Assembly: GCA_013286565.1 (NCBI GenBank)
Contig: JABDFM010000022.1
Coordinates: 1 to 44,686, forward strand
Origin: Bacteroidota bacterium
GTDB lineage: Bacteria > Bacteroidota > Bacteroidia > Sphingobacteriales > Sphingobacteriaceae
Reading direction: 5' to 3'
Length of the DNA stretch: 44,686 nt
The notes under the pieces were generated by a model. It was given only the letters and a program-made list of their open reading frames with translations, was not told the DNA's origin and ran no database searches. The stretch's first letter is position 1. Each line of letters begins with the position of its first letter. Shown here piece by piece: positions 1 to 9,199 of this stretch. Both the position numbers and the translations under genes were made by a program.

Positions 1-756
1 TCCCGCAACAACCCGTCTGTGCGCGAACAGGTGATACAAGGCATGGAGCGCGCCCGCAAGGGTAACAAAGCTGATAAATTCATTATCTATTTTCAACCCA
101 ATACCAATACTTATGCCCCGGCGCATTATTTAAAAATGCTTTATGACGAGGCTTTGAGTTATCATACCGAAGATATTGTTGGCCTATCCGTAGGTACCCG
201 CCCGGATTGTATCGATGCCGAAAAGATCGCCCTGCTGGAAAGTTATGCCGACCGTTTTGATGTGGACCTGGAGATGGGTATGGAGTCGATCTATAACGAT
301 ACCCTCAACCAGATCAACAGGGGCTGCTCGCATGATGACCTGATCAAAGCGCTAAAGCTAACGGAGAACAGTAAGCTGGATGTTTGCGTACATACCATTT
401 TTGGCTTCCCCTGGGAAACTAAAGAGATGATGTTGAAATATGCTGCTGAGATCAACCGTTTCCCGCAGATCAAGTTTGTGAAGTTCCATCACCTGCATAT
501 TGTGGAGGGCTCGGTAATGGGCGTAAAATACAAGCGCGAACCTTTTAAACTATTCAGTCTGCCCGAGTACGCCGATTTCCTGTGCGAACTATTACCCTTA
601 GTGCGCCCCGACCTGGTGATACAGCGCCTGTTCGGTCTTTCGGATATGGAACTGCTCATCGCGCCCAACTGGGGCCTCAAAAAATCAGAGATCCAATTCT
701 ATATCGATACCGCCATTGCTGACAGGGGAATTGTGCAGGGTTCGGCGTTGATTTAA
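1..756 (+). CDS. Radical SAM protein of the YtqA/YhcC (TIGR01212) family, 5'-truncated by window edge
   Basis: The reading frame is open from base 1, so only the C-terminal ~251 residues are visible and the Cx3Cx2C iron-sulfur motif must lie upstream. The conserved stretches FQPNTNTYAP and VGLSVGTRPDCI are typical of the YtqA/YhcC family of radical SAM proteins related to Elp3. A GTG at position 19 is internal to the family alignment and is unlikely to be the true start. The cellular substrate of this family is not established, though an RNA-modification role is suspected. The gene stands alone; a palindromic repeat follows its stop. Family assignment is fairly firm, function is not. Confidence 0.8.
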   Translation, partial: SRNNPSVREQVIQGMERARKGNKADKFIIYFQPNTNTYAPAHYLKMLYDEALSYHTEDIVGLSVGTRPDCIDAEKIALLESYADRFDVDLEMGMESIYNDTLNQINRGCSHDDLIKALKLTENSKLDVCVHTIFGFPWETKEMMLKYAAEINRFPQIKFVKFHHLHIVEGSVMGVKYKREPFKLFSLPEYADFLCELLPLVRPDLVIQRLFGLSDMELLIAPNWGLKKSEIQFYIDTAIADRGIVQGSALI

Positions 757-771
757 GAAGATCAAAAAGGG

Positions 772-843
772 TGTCATCCTGAGGCTCTCGAAGGATGTGC
801 GGTAAGGCCTCGCCCACCATGCTTCGAGTGCCTCAGCATGACA
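772..843. repeat. Imperfect palindromic dispersed repeat
   Basis: A 26-base left arm beginning TGTCATCCTGAGG and a right arm ending CCTCAGCATGACA pair with about three mismatches around a ~20-base loop. This class of intergenic palindrome is common in Bacteroidota genomes. It lies 16 bases after the radical SAM stop codon and may serve as a transcript 3' end. A related single arm (GTTGTCATGGTGATCCTGTC) occurs near 35965. Confidence 0.75.
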
Positions 844-985
844 GGCATCCTATCTTTATCAACACTTTTTTCGATTCGTTAATAAATACTGTTTTAAAAC
901 AGGTGGTTCATTAACTAATATTGCTTTATACCCCGGTGTTGCAAACATTAATACAAATTCAGCGTAAAAATTCAATAAACAAGTT

Positions 986-2188
986 TTGTCTAATAGAGCC
1001 CTGCAAAATTATATTCCGGCATTAACAGGCGTACGTGCACTCGCAGCCTATTTGGTTTTTATTTCACACTATGCTTATGTATTTGATGCGGATCTGCCGC
1101 ACTTTTTAAAGCGTTTTTTCTCAGAGTTCCATATCGGGGTAACTATCTTCTTCGTGCTTTCGGGCTTCCTCATCGCATTCCGCTATTTTGATAGCTTTAA
1201 ACTAACAGCCGACTGGTTTAAACAATACCTCAAAAACAGGGTGGCGCGCATATACCCCATGTATTTTTTGCTGACGCTGGGCGCCTTTGTTTACTATTTC
1301 TTTACCCGCGACCCTATCATCACTAATGGTTTCCCCAACGCAATAGGTTTATTCTTTATGCATATCACCTTTGTGCGCGGCTTTTTTTACGATCTAAATT
1401 TTACAGGTATCGCCCAGGGCTGGTCGCTTACGGTAGAGGAGTGTTTTTATTTCTCGGCCCCGTTTGTATTCTTCATCACAAAAAAATATAACAGGTTTTA
1501 TCCGCAGATACTGGCCATTACCGGCTTCGGCGTTTTAATGGTGCTCATCTTCCACAATGTAAACTGGTATGGCTTTTTCGGTAATTTCACCTTCATGATG
1601 CTATATACCTATTTCGGACGTTGTTTCGAGTTTTTTGTGGGGATACAATTAGCCATGTTTGTACGTAAGCGTGGGTTGGAACGCAGCAACAAAATACCTT
1701 ATACCTATATCGGATTTTTCTTTATTTTCTTTTGCGTGGCCATTATGGCCTGCCTGCCTATCCCCAAAGGCTGGACAGCCGGTTTGCACAGCCCGTTCGG
1801 CATCGCCACTAATAATTACCTGCTGGCCATATCCATCGCCACATTCTTTTACGGGTTGATCACCGAAACCACTGTTTTGAAAGGAATATTAGCCAACCCC
1901 TTTGTTGAACTGCTGGGCAAAAGCTCCTATATATTTTATTTGATACACCTGGGCTATATGTACACCATGCTGCACGCCTCATTTAATTGGATGAACGAGC
2001 ATGCCTTTACCATGTATGATAAATGGGGTGTAGACTGGCATTCGCCCTTTGAGTGGGATAGCTTAAACTTGTTATATGCTTTTATCGTATTAAACGCCAT
2101 CTCTATATTTTTATTCAAGTTTATAGAGGAACCTTTAAATCATTACATACGTAAATCAAATTTTCTGATCAGCAAACCGACAACTTAA
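986..2188 (+). CDS. Acyltransferase 3 family (OafA/YrhL-like) membrane protein
   Basis: This 400-residue polytopic membrane protein begins with the family signature, IPALTGVRALAAYLVFISHY, including the conserved Arg17 and His28. A second signature, GWSLTVEECFYF, lies near residue 150. Acyltransferase 3 proteins transfer O-acyl groups (acetyl or succinyl) to extracellular polysaccharides, lipids or peptidoglycan. The length is normal for a protein without an SGNH tail. The start is TTG; there is no in-frame ATG before the conserved N-terminal motif. It stands alone upstream of the secreted-esterase-like gene, and its acceptor cannot be read from the sequence. Confidence 0.85.
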   Translation: MSNRALQNYIPALTGVRALAAYLVFISHYAYVFDADLPHFLKRFFSEFHIGVTIFFVLSGFLIAFRYFDSFKLTADWFKQYLKNRVARIYPMYFLLTLGAFVYYFFTRDPIITNGFPNAIGLFFMHITFVRGFFYDLNFTGIAQGWSLTVEECFYFSAPFVFFITKKYNRFYPQILAITGFGVLMVLIFHNVNWYGFFGNFTFMMLYTYFGRCFEFFVGIQLAMFVRKRGLERSNKIPYTYIGFFFIFFCVAIMACLPIPKGWTAGLHSPFGIATNNYLLAISIATFFYGLITETTVLKGILANPFVELLGKSSYIFYLIHLGYMYTMLHASFNWMNEHAFTMYDKWGVDWHSPFEWDSLNLLYAFIVLNAISIFLFKFIEEPLNHYIRKSNFLISKPTT

Positions 2189-2238
2189 ATGCTTTATACA
2201 GTACCTTTAAATATTTACTTTAAACTAAATAACGCATA

Positions 2239-3547
2239 GTGAAGATACCAGGTAAAATTTTAATGATATTCTGTTTCCTATTAGCCGTTGTTTGCAATGC
2301 TTTTGCAGGTAATTTACAAGTTAAAGCTGATGGCGAAGTAAGCACCGAGGTAGTGGCGCATGATAGAAATGCCATTTTCAACGGATCAGCTTATTTTACC
2401 TTTTCTGTAAAAAATACACTTGGGGCCGACCAGTCGGGGAGCGTTAGTTACCTGGTTACTACTGAAACCGGGTCTAAGCTATTTACCAAAAGTATCAATG
2501 TAAAGATCGACAGGAACAGTTCAGCCGATTATGATTTCCATATCCCCGATCTGAAGCCTGGTTTTTATAAGGTCAACTTCATGATCAATGTATCCGATTA
2601 TGACGATACCACCCGCAGGGCATTCGGCATAGAACCGGAGAAGATCATGTCAGCTTATGCCAGGCCCGCAGATTTTGACCAGTTTTGGCAAAATGCAAAA
2701 GATGAGCTGGCTAAAGTAAAGCCCAATTTTAAGATCACCCCGATGCCGAAAATGAATACGGAAAACCGGGACGTGTATCAGATAGAAATGCAGTCGCTTG
2801 ATAATTATACCATTCGCGGCTGGCTCACCATCCCTAAAACTACCGATAAGAAAAGGAAGTTTGCCGTATTGCTCGGTTTGCCGGGCTACCAGGTGGACCT
2901 TGACCCGATAGTGGGTCTGGATGAAGACCTGGCTATTATTACACTGAATACACGGGGGCAGGGCACCAGTCGCGGGCCGATTAATACCCGGCGCGACGAG
3001 TTTATATTTTATCATATCGCCGATAAAGAAAAATATGTAATGCGCGGCGTGATAATGGATTGTATCAGGTGTGTCGATTTTATTTATGCGCAGCCCAACC
3101 TGCAGCACGATAATATTTTAGCATCAGGGGGCAGTATGGGCGGCTACCTGGCCATTGCTTTGGCCGGTTTGGATAACCGCATCAACCTGTGCTCGTCACA
3201 AAACCCTATATTATGTGATATCCGCAATTTAGTGGGCGAAGTGGAGTGGCCGATGAGCAGCATCACCAAATTTGTAGCTACACAACCCGGAATGACTATG
3301 GACAAGGTTTTAAGCAACCTGGATTATTACGACGGCAAAAAACTTCGCTGTAAATATTAATTGCCCCTCTTTGATGGGTATAGGTTTGCTCGATCCCTTT
3401 GCACCGCCTAACAATGAATATGCCACTTATAATAATATTAAAGCACGCAAGCGTATAATGGTATTTAAGAACCTGGGGCACGAAATAAGTATGAAGTATA
3501 AGGATCTGGAGGGCAGGTGGATGCGCGATACATTCGCATTATTTTAA
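2239..3547 (+). pseudogene. Acetylxylan esterase (AXE1-like) alpha/beta hydrolase, frameshifted
   Basis: The first frame (2239-3360, GTG start, 373 residues) has a signal peptide ending near NAFA, then an AXE1-type alpha/beta hydrolase with nucleophile elbow GGSMGG (Ser299). It stops abruptly after DGKKLRCKY. Dropping one A from the A6 run at 3337-3342 continues the protein as DGKNFAVNINCPSLMGIGLL and on to a TAA at 3545-3547. That tail supplies the catalytic Asp (LLDPFAPP) and His (NLGHE) of the triad. The frame as written therefore lacks two triad residues. The intact product would be ~435 residues, secreted, and would deacetylate polysaccharides or related esters. A homopolymer sequencing error and a genuine inactivating indel both fit. 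Confidence 0.8.
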
Positions 3548-3555
3548 GCTATAAT

Positions 3556-4398
3556 ATGAAATTTACCCTTAATAAATTTAAGCATTTCCTTATAACAGCG
3601 ATCCTTTTTATGGCTTTGCATTATAATAGTTATGGCGGCGGTTTTCCGGTGAGGCCCCATAGTTTATTGCTTTCGCCATCGGTAAGTTACTTTTATGCCA
3701 ATAAGGGCTGGGACTCGCTGCGCCAAAAAACGCCCTTCCCAATGAATGGTCGTTTTAGTTCTCTCACTTATTCCTTATACGCCGAATATGGTATCAGCAG
3801 GCGTTTTACATTTGTTGCCCTGTTGCCTTATGTAACCAATACTTTCCAGCAAACTAATTACCGGAGTACAACCATGGGTTTAGCTGATCTTGAAACCGGG
3901 ATCAGGTATTACCTGGCAAACATCAACTACATTTATTATTTTATGGTACAGGGAACTGTTATTACCCCCATGTACACCAATCCTACTTTGGGGTACGGGC
4001 TAACTGGTGCCGAGATCAAACTTTCATTTGCAGGCAGCGGCCATTTATTCGGCCAGAATTATTATTTTACATTGGAGAACGGTGTAAGGCAATATTTTGG
4101 CAGTACCGGCCCTGAACAGGACAGGTATAACGGCACTTTTGGCATCACGCTCGACAGTAAATTCAAAAACCAGCTTTCTGTTTCATTGGGTGGATTTTAC
4201 TCAACCAGTAGTTTTACCAAATTTGTAATTAACCCGGCTGTGAATAAGAATTTTGCTTTCAACCAGGTTTCGTTGAGTTACGGACACTCGTTTACCCGGC
4301 GGTTTTCAGTATTTTTAACGGGAGGCACGTTTATTAATGGCCGTAACACGGGCGATGGCTCAAGCGTATCGGCTTCGTTAATTTTGAAGCCATTTTAA
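3556..4398 (+). CDS. Secreted outer-membrane beta-barrel-like protein of unknown function
   Basis: The chosen ATG at 3556 gives 280 residues with a clear signal peptide (MKFTLNKFKHFLITAILFMA, cleavage near SYG). An upstream in-frame ATG at 3517 lies inside the tail of the esterase gene and would put 13 residues before the signal peptide, so I reject it. The mature part alternates polar and aromatic residues with repeated Tyr/Phe-Gly turns and ends in Phe, as in small outer-membrane barrels. No catalytic motif is visible. It starts 8 bases after the reconstructed esterase stop, so the two may be co-transcribed. Function unknown. Confidence 0.65.
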   Translation: MKFTLNKFKHFLITAILFMALHYNSYGGGFPVRPHSLLLSPSVSYFYANKGWDSLRQKTPFPMNGRFSSLTYSLYAEYGISRRFTFVALLPYVTNTFQQTNYRSTTMGLADLETGIRYYLANINYIYYFMVQGTVITPMYTNPTLGYGLTGAEIKLSFAGSGHLFGQNYYFTLENGVRQYFGSTGPEQDRYNGTFGITLDSKFKNQLSVSLGGFYSTSSFTKFVINPAVNKNFAFNQVSLSYGHSFTRRFSVFLTGGTFINGRNTGDGSSVSASLILKPF

Positions 4399-4436
4399 GA
4401 TATATTTGATTAAGGCTAATTAGCTTATAAAAATTT

Positions 4437-6467
4437 ATGACCAGGTTATTGATCTTATTTTTCCTTTTACCTTTTTGCTGCGCCGCGCAAACTTTTGACA
4501 GTTATTTGCAAAGCGGCAACGAAAAATCCAACCGAAAGGATTATAAAGGCGCGGTGGTCGATTTTACAAAGGCTATTCAGTTAAATAATACTACTGCCAA
4601 GCCCTATTTTTATCGTGCCAACGCTTACAGCAACCTGAATGATAACTCAGCTGCCATACAGGATTATACAAAAACAATTGAACTTGACCCGAATAATGCG
4701 GATGCTTATTTCTATCGTGCCAATTCATATAACGCTAATAAATCCTATGCAAACGCGATAACTGATTTCACCAAAGCCATTTCGCTGACCGGGCACAACG
4801 CGGATATGTATCACTACCGCGCCAATGCCAAATCAAATTTAGGCGACTATACAGGGGCGCTGGAAGATTTTAATAAAGCGATACTCATCAAACCCAATAA
4901 TGCCGAATTGTATGAGTACCGGGGTGTTACCAAAAGCAACCTGAATGATAATAAGGGAGCTATTGTTGATTTTGATGTCGCGGTTAAGCTCGATCCGCAA
5001 AATTCAGACCTTATCTTTTATCGCGCTAACTCAAAAGGGAATATAGGCGATAATAAGGGTGCGATAGCTGATTATACGACAGCTGTAAACCTCAACCCTA
5101 AAAATGCGGAAGCTTTTTTTTATCGCGCAAACGCCGAGGGTAATTTGGGTAACTATAAAGCTGCCATTGATGATTATAAAAAAACCATCCAGCTTAAGCC
5201 TAAAATGCACAATGTATATAAATACCTTGCCAGCGCTTTGGGCCATAATGATGATAATCAAACCGCCCTTGATTATTTCGGGAACCAGATAAAAGTAGAC
5301 CCTAATAATGCCGAATTATACCTGTATGATGGCCTGGTTAAAAGCAATATGCGCGACAAAAAAGGCGCAATAGCTGATTTTAATAAGTCGATAGCACTTG
5401 ATCCCAAAAGCTCTGATGCTTATCAAAGCCGCGCCGATGCCAGATTAGGCCTCAAAGAATACACCGGGGCAAAGGAGGATGCCGATACCGCCCTGGAGCT
5501 GGATGCCAAAAATAACTACGCCTTTATAGCAAGAGCAAAAGCAAAAGCCGGATTGGCTGATACAGCAGGTGCAATGACCGACTTGAATAAAGCAATTGCC
5601 CTTCAGCCCAAAAATGATTATGGCTACGCGATAAGGGGCGAGATCAAATACAGCAGCAGGGATTTTACAGGTGCATTAGAGGATTATGAAAAAGCGGTTG
5701 AATTAAATCCCGGCAACCCTGAAGACTATTTTAGACGGTTAAACGGGCGCATCAAAACTGGCGACAGGCCCGGTGCGGTGCAGGATTTTAAAAAGATAAT
5801 GGAGCTTAACCCAAAGGATGACGACTTTTACCTGCGCCTCGGCAAAACGATGATAGGCGCCAGGTTTTACAATGAGGGATTGACCTTATTTAACTCACTG
5901 ATCAATAGCAAAACCAAAAAACCTATCTACTATATAGAGCGCGGCATAGCCAAACAAAATCTGGGTAAAACGCAGGAAGCTATCGCAGATTACGATATGG
6001 CTCTACAACTCGACCCAAAATCTGCGGATGCTTACGCCAACCGGGGAAGCGCCAAAATGGGGCTAAAAGATATCGACGGCGCACTAAAGGATATTACCAA
6101 AGCCATCTCAATAAACGCGGACAATGATGAGGCTTATTTTACCAGGGCCGCTATAAAAATGACCTTAAAAGACTACCAGGGTGCTGCAGACGATTACAAT
6201 AGCTGTTTATATATCAACCTGGGCAATACCAAAGTTTATGCTTACCGCGCCCTCGCCGAAAGCTTTGTGCCAGGCGATACGGAGTTGATGAATGCCGATT
6301 TTAAAGAAGCCCTGAAACTGGACCCCAAAAACGACCTGACCTACTACCAGCGCGGATTAGCTATGCTCAACCAAAAGAATACCAAAGGCGCTTGCGACGA
6401 TTTTAATAAGGCTGTTGCATTGGGCTCGAAAGAAGCAGTTGATGCTGTGAAGAAATACTGTCACTGA
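4437..6467 (+). CDS. Secreted tetratricopeptide-repeat protein
   Basis: A short signal peptide (MTRLLILFFLLPFCCAAQ) is followed by nearly continuous 34-residue TPR units across 676 residues, each with the pattern AYFYRANA…GDYKGAIADYTKAIxLDPKNA; about 18-19 copies are seen. TPR arrays form right-handed superhelices for protein-protein contacts. The predicted location is periplasm or outer-membrane surface. Several units share near-identical peptides (YFYRAN), pointing to recent internal duplication. It lies 38 bases after the barrel-like gene in the same orientation and may be co-transcribed. The binding partner is unknown. Confidence 0.85.
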   Translation: MTRLLILFFLLPFCCAAQTFDSYLQSGNEKSNRKDYKGAVVDFTKAIQLNNTTAKPYFYRANAYSNLNDNSAAIQDYTKTIELDPNNADAYFYRANSYNANKSYANAITDFTKAISLTGHNADMYHYRANAKSNLGDYTGALEDFNKAILIKPNNAELYEYRGVTKSNLNDNKGAIVDFDVAVKLDPQNSDLIFYRANSKGNIGDNKGAIADYTTAVNLNPKNAEAFFYRANAEGNLGNYKAAIDDYKKTIQLKPKMHNVYKYLASALGHNDDNQTALDYFGNQIKVDPNNAELYLYDGLVKSNMRDKKGAIADFNKSIALDPKSSDAYQSRADARLGLKEYTGAKEDADTALELDAKNNYAFIARAKAKAGLADTAGAMTDLNKAIALQPKNDYGYAIRGEIKYSSRDFTGALEDYEKAVELNPGNPEDYFRRLNGRIKTGDRPGAVQDFKKIMELNPKDDDFYLRLGKTMIGARFYNEGLTLFNSLINSKTKKPIYYIERGIAKQNLGKTQEAIADYDMALQLDPKSADAYANRGSAKMGLKDIDGALKDITKAISINADNDEAYFTRAAIKMTLKDYQGAADDYNSCLYINLGNTKVYAYRALAESFVPGDTELMNADFKEALKLDPKNDLTYYQRGLAMLNQKNTKGACDDFNKAVALGSKEAVDAVKKYCH

Positions 6468-6524
6468 TCACAGCGCTGAAGATAAACGCATTAAGCGACC
6501 TAATATGTATAAACCTGTGTAGGG

Positions 6525-6675
6525 GGCTCCTATGGAGCCAGTTTGTTTTATTATGATACTCTACAAACAGGTGGCTCCGCCGGAGCCTTTAATTAATCAA
6601 AAAACCGATTTTAGTTCCATAGGAACTTCCTGTTTATAGAAAAATACCCTCAGAAGTTTGGGCTCCATAGGAGCC
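6525..6675. repeat. Cluster of four short hairpins
   Basis: Four perfect 6-bp stems with 3-base loops lie within 151 bases: GGCTCC-tat-GGAGCC (6525-6539), GGCTCC-gcc-GGAGCC (6573-6587), AGTTCC-ata-GGAACT (6613-6627) and GGCTCC-ata-GGAGCC (6661-6675). The third has a different outer stem but keeps full pairing. The form (CC next to the loop, loop of 3-4 bases) matches hairpins around 8850-9180 beside the Y1 transposase. They fill the gap between two convergent genes. Confidence 0.8.
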
Positions 6676-6766
6676 TCCTTTATACTCAATTGTAACAATG
6701 CAGTAAGCGGTCACCTTAATTTTTAATGTGTTCATCCTGTCTATACCGGCACCAAAGGTTTTGTAA

Positions 6767-7246
6767 CTATTTTTGGGAAGGAATCCCCATTCGCATTTGC
6801 ACTAACAGTTTGGAGAATCCGATCTTTTCATAAGCCCTCACAGCCGGAAGATTATCATTGTAGACCTCCAGTTTCAACTCGTTAATGTTTTTTGACATCG
6901 CCCATTGTTGCAATGCGTCAATAACCAGTTTGTTTACACCCTTGCCCCGGTATTCGGGCTTTACATACATAAAACCAAGATAGGCGTGCTGCCGGTGTTT
7001 AAGGTAAATTTTTGACTGTTCTATCCGCGCATAGCCGCTGCCGATGATCTCACCGCCACATTCAGCCACTACAACCTCTACATCTGCCGACCGGATCATT
7101 TCAGCAATATCATAATAATGAATTTCGCCTTCCAGTAAAGTCGTATCAAACGGCCGCTCGGCCTTTATAATGCCTTGTTCAAATTCAAGCAGTATAGGCA
7201 GGTCGTCAATGGATGCTGTTCTTACAGTAATTGAGTTGATTTGCAT
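6767..7246 (-). CDS. GNAT family N-acetyltransferase
   Basis: This 159-residue protein carries the GNAT acetyl-CoA loop (R-G-K-G-V-N in YVKPEYRGKGVNKLVIDAL) after a beta-strand with LGFMYV, and the C-terminal EVYNDNLPAVRAYEKIGF motif seen in small-molecule or protein N-acetyltransferases. The substrate is not deducible. The start codon lies 15 bases after the sulfurtransferase stop on the same strand, so it is probably the last gene of a short operon. Confidence 0.85.
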   Translation of the reverse strand: MQINSITVRTASIDDLPILLEFEQGIIKAERPFDTTLLEGEIHYYDIAEMIRSADVEVVVAECGGEIIGSGYARIEQSKIYLKHRQHAYLGFMYVKPEYRGKGVNKLVIDALQQWAMSKNINELKLEVYNDNLPAVRAYEKIGFSKLLVQMRMGIPSQK

Positions 7247-7261
7247 GGATACTAATTACGC

Positions 7262-8095
7262 TTATTTATCCGTTGCAACCGGCAAATCCCTTCTTGACCA
7301 CTCGCTCCACGAACCTACATACAATTTAGGTCCTTTGATGCCCGCGTAATCCATTCCTAATAAAGTATGGCAGGCTGTAACCCCCGATCCGCAATGAACG
7401 ATCACCTCATCAGGCTTAACGTCGCCGAAAGTCTTTTCAAACACTTTTTTCAGTTCATCGGGCGGCAGGTATTTCCCCGTGGCATCCAGGTTAAGGGTAT
7501 AGGGCAGATTTACGGCACCGGGAATATGACCCGCAACCAGGTCGATGGGTTCACTTTGTCCAAGGTACCGGTACGCTTCGCGAACATCGATCACCATTTG
7601 ATGTTCGTCTTTGGCAGCTTTTTCGGCTTGTTCAATATCAACTGTTCCGCTATATTCTGCAGGTACGGGGTATGGTTGTACAGGTGTTGCAGTGTACGGC
7701 TCTGTACTTAACGGGATACCGGCATTTATCGCAGCCTGCAAACCGCCATTCAGCACCTGTACTTTTTGATGCCCAATAGATTTCAGCATCCACCAAAACC
7801 TGGCCCCGCCAAAGGCAGCGGCCTTATCGTCATAAACCACCACGTGGCTTTCGGGAGTGATCCCCAATTTACCCAGGAGCTTTGAAAAATCTTCAAGAGG
7901 TGGTAAAGGATGCCGACCACCATAAGTCGGATTTTCCGGTTTAACGGCAAGATCCTTATCCAGATCGGCATATTGGGCACCTTTGAGGTGACCGGCTAAA
8001 TAGCGTTGATAAGTATCCGCCCCGGCACGGGCGTCAATGAGGATAATATTTTCAGTGATCGAATTTAGTTCTCCGATATCAATTAGTGGCAACAT
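7262..8095 (-). CDS. sseA: Sulfurtransferase, two rhodanese domains (3-mercaptopyruvate/thiosulfate type)
   Basis: The 277-residue length and tandem rhodanese domains are typical of the SseA/TST group. The N-terminal domain (VVVYDD…GGARFWW) lacks a catalytic Cys; the C-terminal domain has the active loop CGSGVTA with Cys235, and ends with the family motif LYVGSWSEW. CG[SG]GVTA is the mercaptopyruvate sulfurtransferase signature, so 3-mercaptopyruvate is the likelier donor. It moves sulfane sulfur to thiol acceptors or cyanide in the cytoplasm. The middle gene of a likely three-gene minus-strand run (8633 to 6767). Confidence 0.88.
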   Translation of the reverse strand: MLPLIDIGELNSITENIILIDARAGADTYQRYLAGHLKGAQYADLDKDLAVKPENPTYGGRHPLPPLEDFSKLLGKLGITPESHVVVYDDKAAAFGGARFWWMLKSIGHQKVQVLNGGLQAAINAGIPLSTEPYTATPVQPYPVPAEYSGTVDIEQAEKAAKDEHQMVIDVREAYRYLGQSEPIDLVAGHIPGAVNLPYTLNLDATGKYLPPDELKKVFEKTFGDVKPDEVIVHCGSGVTACHTLLGMDYAGIKGPKLYVGSWSEWSRRDLPVATDK

Positions 8096-8159
8096 GGCAT
8101 TTGCATTTATACCTCAAAGATATAAATGACACGCCAAATGCAAACCTTTTGCGCTTAGT

Positions 8160-8633
8160 TTATTGCACGATCTTATTAGCGCAATAGGAGCTGGCAAAAG
8201 CTTCCGGTTTAGCCTTAAATACAAAGCCCATGCTCAAAATATAACCCATAGCCTCATGCAGTGCCTGGTTCGATTTAAACATCGGGTTGGTATTGATATC
8301 GGCATGTACCTCCAGGTCCACATCATACAGGTCGAGCAGGTCGCACAGCTTATAGGCAATATCGATAGACTTTTGCACTTCGTTCAGCATACGCTCCTTG
8401 ATGCTCATTTTCAGCGATGTACGTTCCTGGTGGATGAACATAAATCCGCCCCTTTTCTCGCGCAGGAAAACGATCACCGTAGCAAAATCGGTGACATTGC
8501 CTTTCACTTGCGAGTCAGTACCGATGCAAACTTTAAGCTTATTGCCAAGCAGGGATTCCCGTTCGATAGCTTTTTCAACTTCTTCGAGGATGGGCAGTTG
8601 GATAATTTCACCGCTAAATTTTCTCCAGGTCAT
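8160..8633 (-). CDS. YkuK/DUF458 family RNase H-like protein
   Basis: A 157-residue protein with motifs VCIGTDSQVKG, ADINTNPMFKSN, GYILSMGF and KPEAFASSYCAN, which fit the YkuK (DUF458) family with a predicted RNase H-like fold. The acidic residues in GTDSQ, EVHAD and NTNP are in the places expected for metal binding. The biochemical role of the family is poorly known. It is the first gene of a minus-strand run; a perfect 9-bp inverted repeat lies 33 bases upstream of the start. Confidence 0.8.
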   Translation of the reverse strand: MTWRKFSGEIIQLPILEEVEKAIERESLLGNKLKVCIGTDSQVKGNVTDFATVIVFLREKRGGFMFIHQERTSLKMSIKERMLNEVQKSIDIAYKLCDLLDLYDVDLEVHADINTNPMFKSNQALHEAMGYILSMGFVFKAKPEAFASSYCANKIVQ

Positions 8634-8665
8634 ATAAATTATTTTAAGTTAATTTTTTCTGACCT

Positions 8666-8685
8666 TTTTTATAGGTCTATAAAAA
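8666..8685 (-). promoter_or_regulatory. Candidate operator: 9-bp perfect inverted repeat upstream of the YkuK-like gene
   Basis: TTTTTATAG-gt-CTATAAAAA is a perfect dyad with a 2-base centre, 33 bases before the minus-strand start at 8633. Position and symmetry fit a repressor site or promoter element, but there is no direct evidence. Confidence 0.3.
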
Positions 8686-8848
8686 TAAGCGATAAGCTTT
8701 CATATAAACGTTAAGCGGTTGTGATTTATTTGTTAACAACATTCTAATTATCAACAAGGTAGTTATAAAATAATGTAAACGAGAATTATTTGGCGCGAAA
8801 TGGTTTTCCAGCTTGAATAAAAAATGCACAAATCATGTTCATTAGGTT

Positions 8849-9180
8849 TCGTACCTACGGCACGCAAATCTTCTTTTGTTTTTTATGCTACCAACATTTG
8901 ATCCCTAACGGGATCGGTTTTGATGGAGCCCGGTTAGAAGCCAAATGTTGGCGGGGAAAAAGACATACAGGGTGGTTACGTTGCGTACCTACGGCACGCG
9001 GATGTCTTTTAATTTCTATTTCTACCAACATTTGATCCCTACGGGATCAGCCTACGATACGCAAAGCCCCTTGGTTACGACGGGTCAGAAATCTACAACA
9101 TACAAATTCTTTCGGCTCCGTTAGGAGCCAAATGTTGGTAGAAAAAATTAATGAAATATTATAGTGCCCCGTAGGGGCAC
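8849..9180. repeat. REP-like hairpin cluster next to a Y1 transposase
   Basis: Between the YkuK-like gene and the transposase lie several linked palindromes. GTACC-TAC-GGCAC occurs near 8851 and again near 8985. GATCCC-taac-GGGATC is at 8900-8915 and GATCCC-tac-GGGATC at 9034-9048. GGCTCC-gtta-GGAGCC is at 9114-9129 and GTGCCCC-gta-GGGGCAC at 9164-9180. Two sets are enclosed by longer outer arms: CCAACATTTG/CAAATGTTGG at 8891-8900/8942-8951, and a perfect 16-bp arm pair at 9019-9034/9129-9144. The cluster fills the >300-base gap; no gene is seen in it. Confidence 0.85.
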
Positions 9181-9199
9181 AACCTAACCGACATTACCA

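Noticed and set aside
3330..3350. Programmed ribosomal frameshift in the esterase gene
   Set aside because: The shift needed is +1 after AAA AAA; there is no standard -1 slippery heptamer in phase, stimulatory structure or +1 stop-codon context. A homopolymer indel is simpler.
8835..9035. Short plus-strand open frame in the hairpin cluster
   Set aside because: Made of REP-like repeats only; the product is not protein-like.
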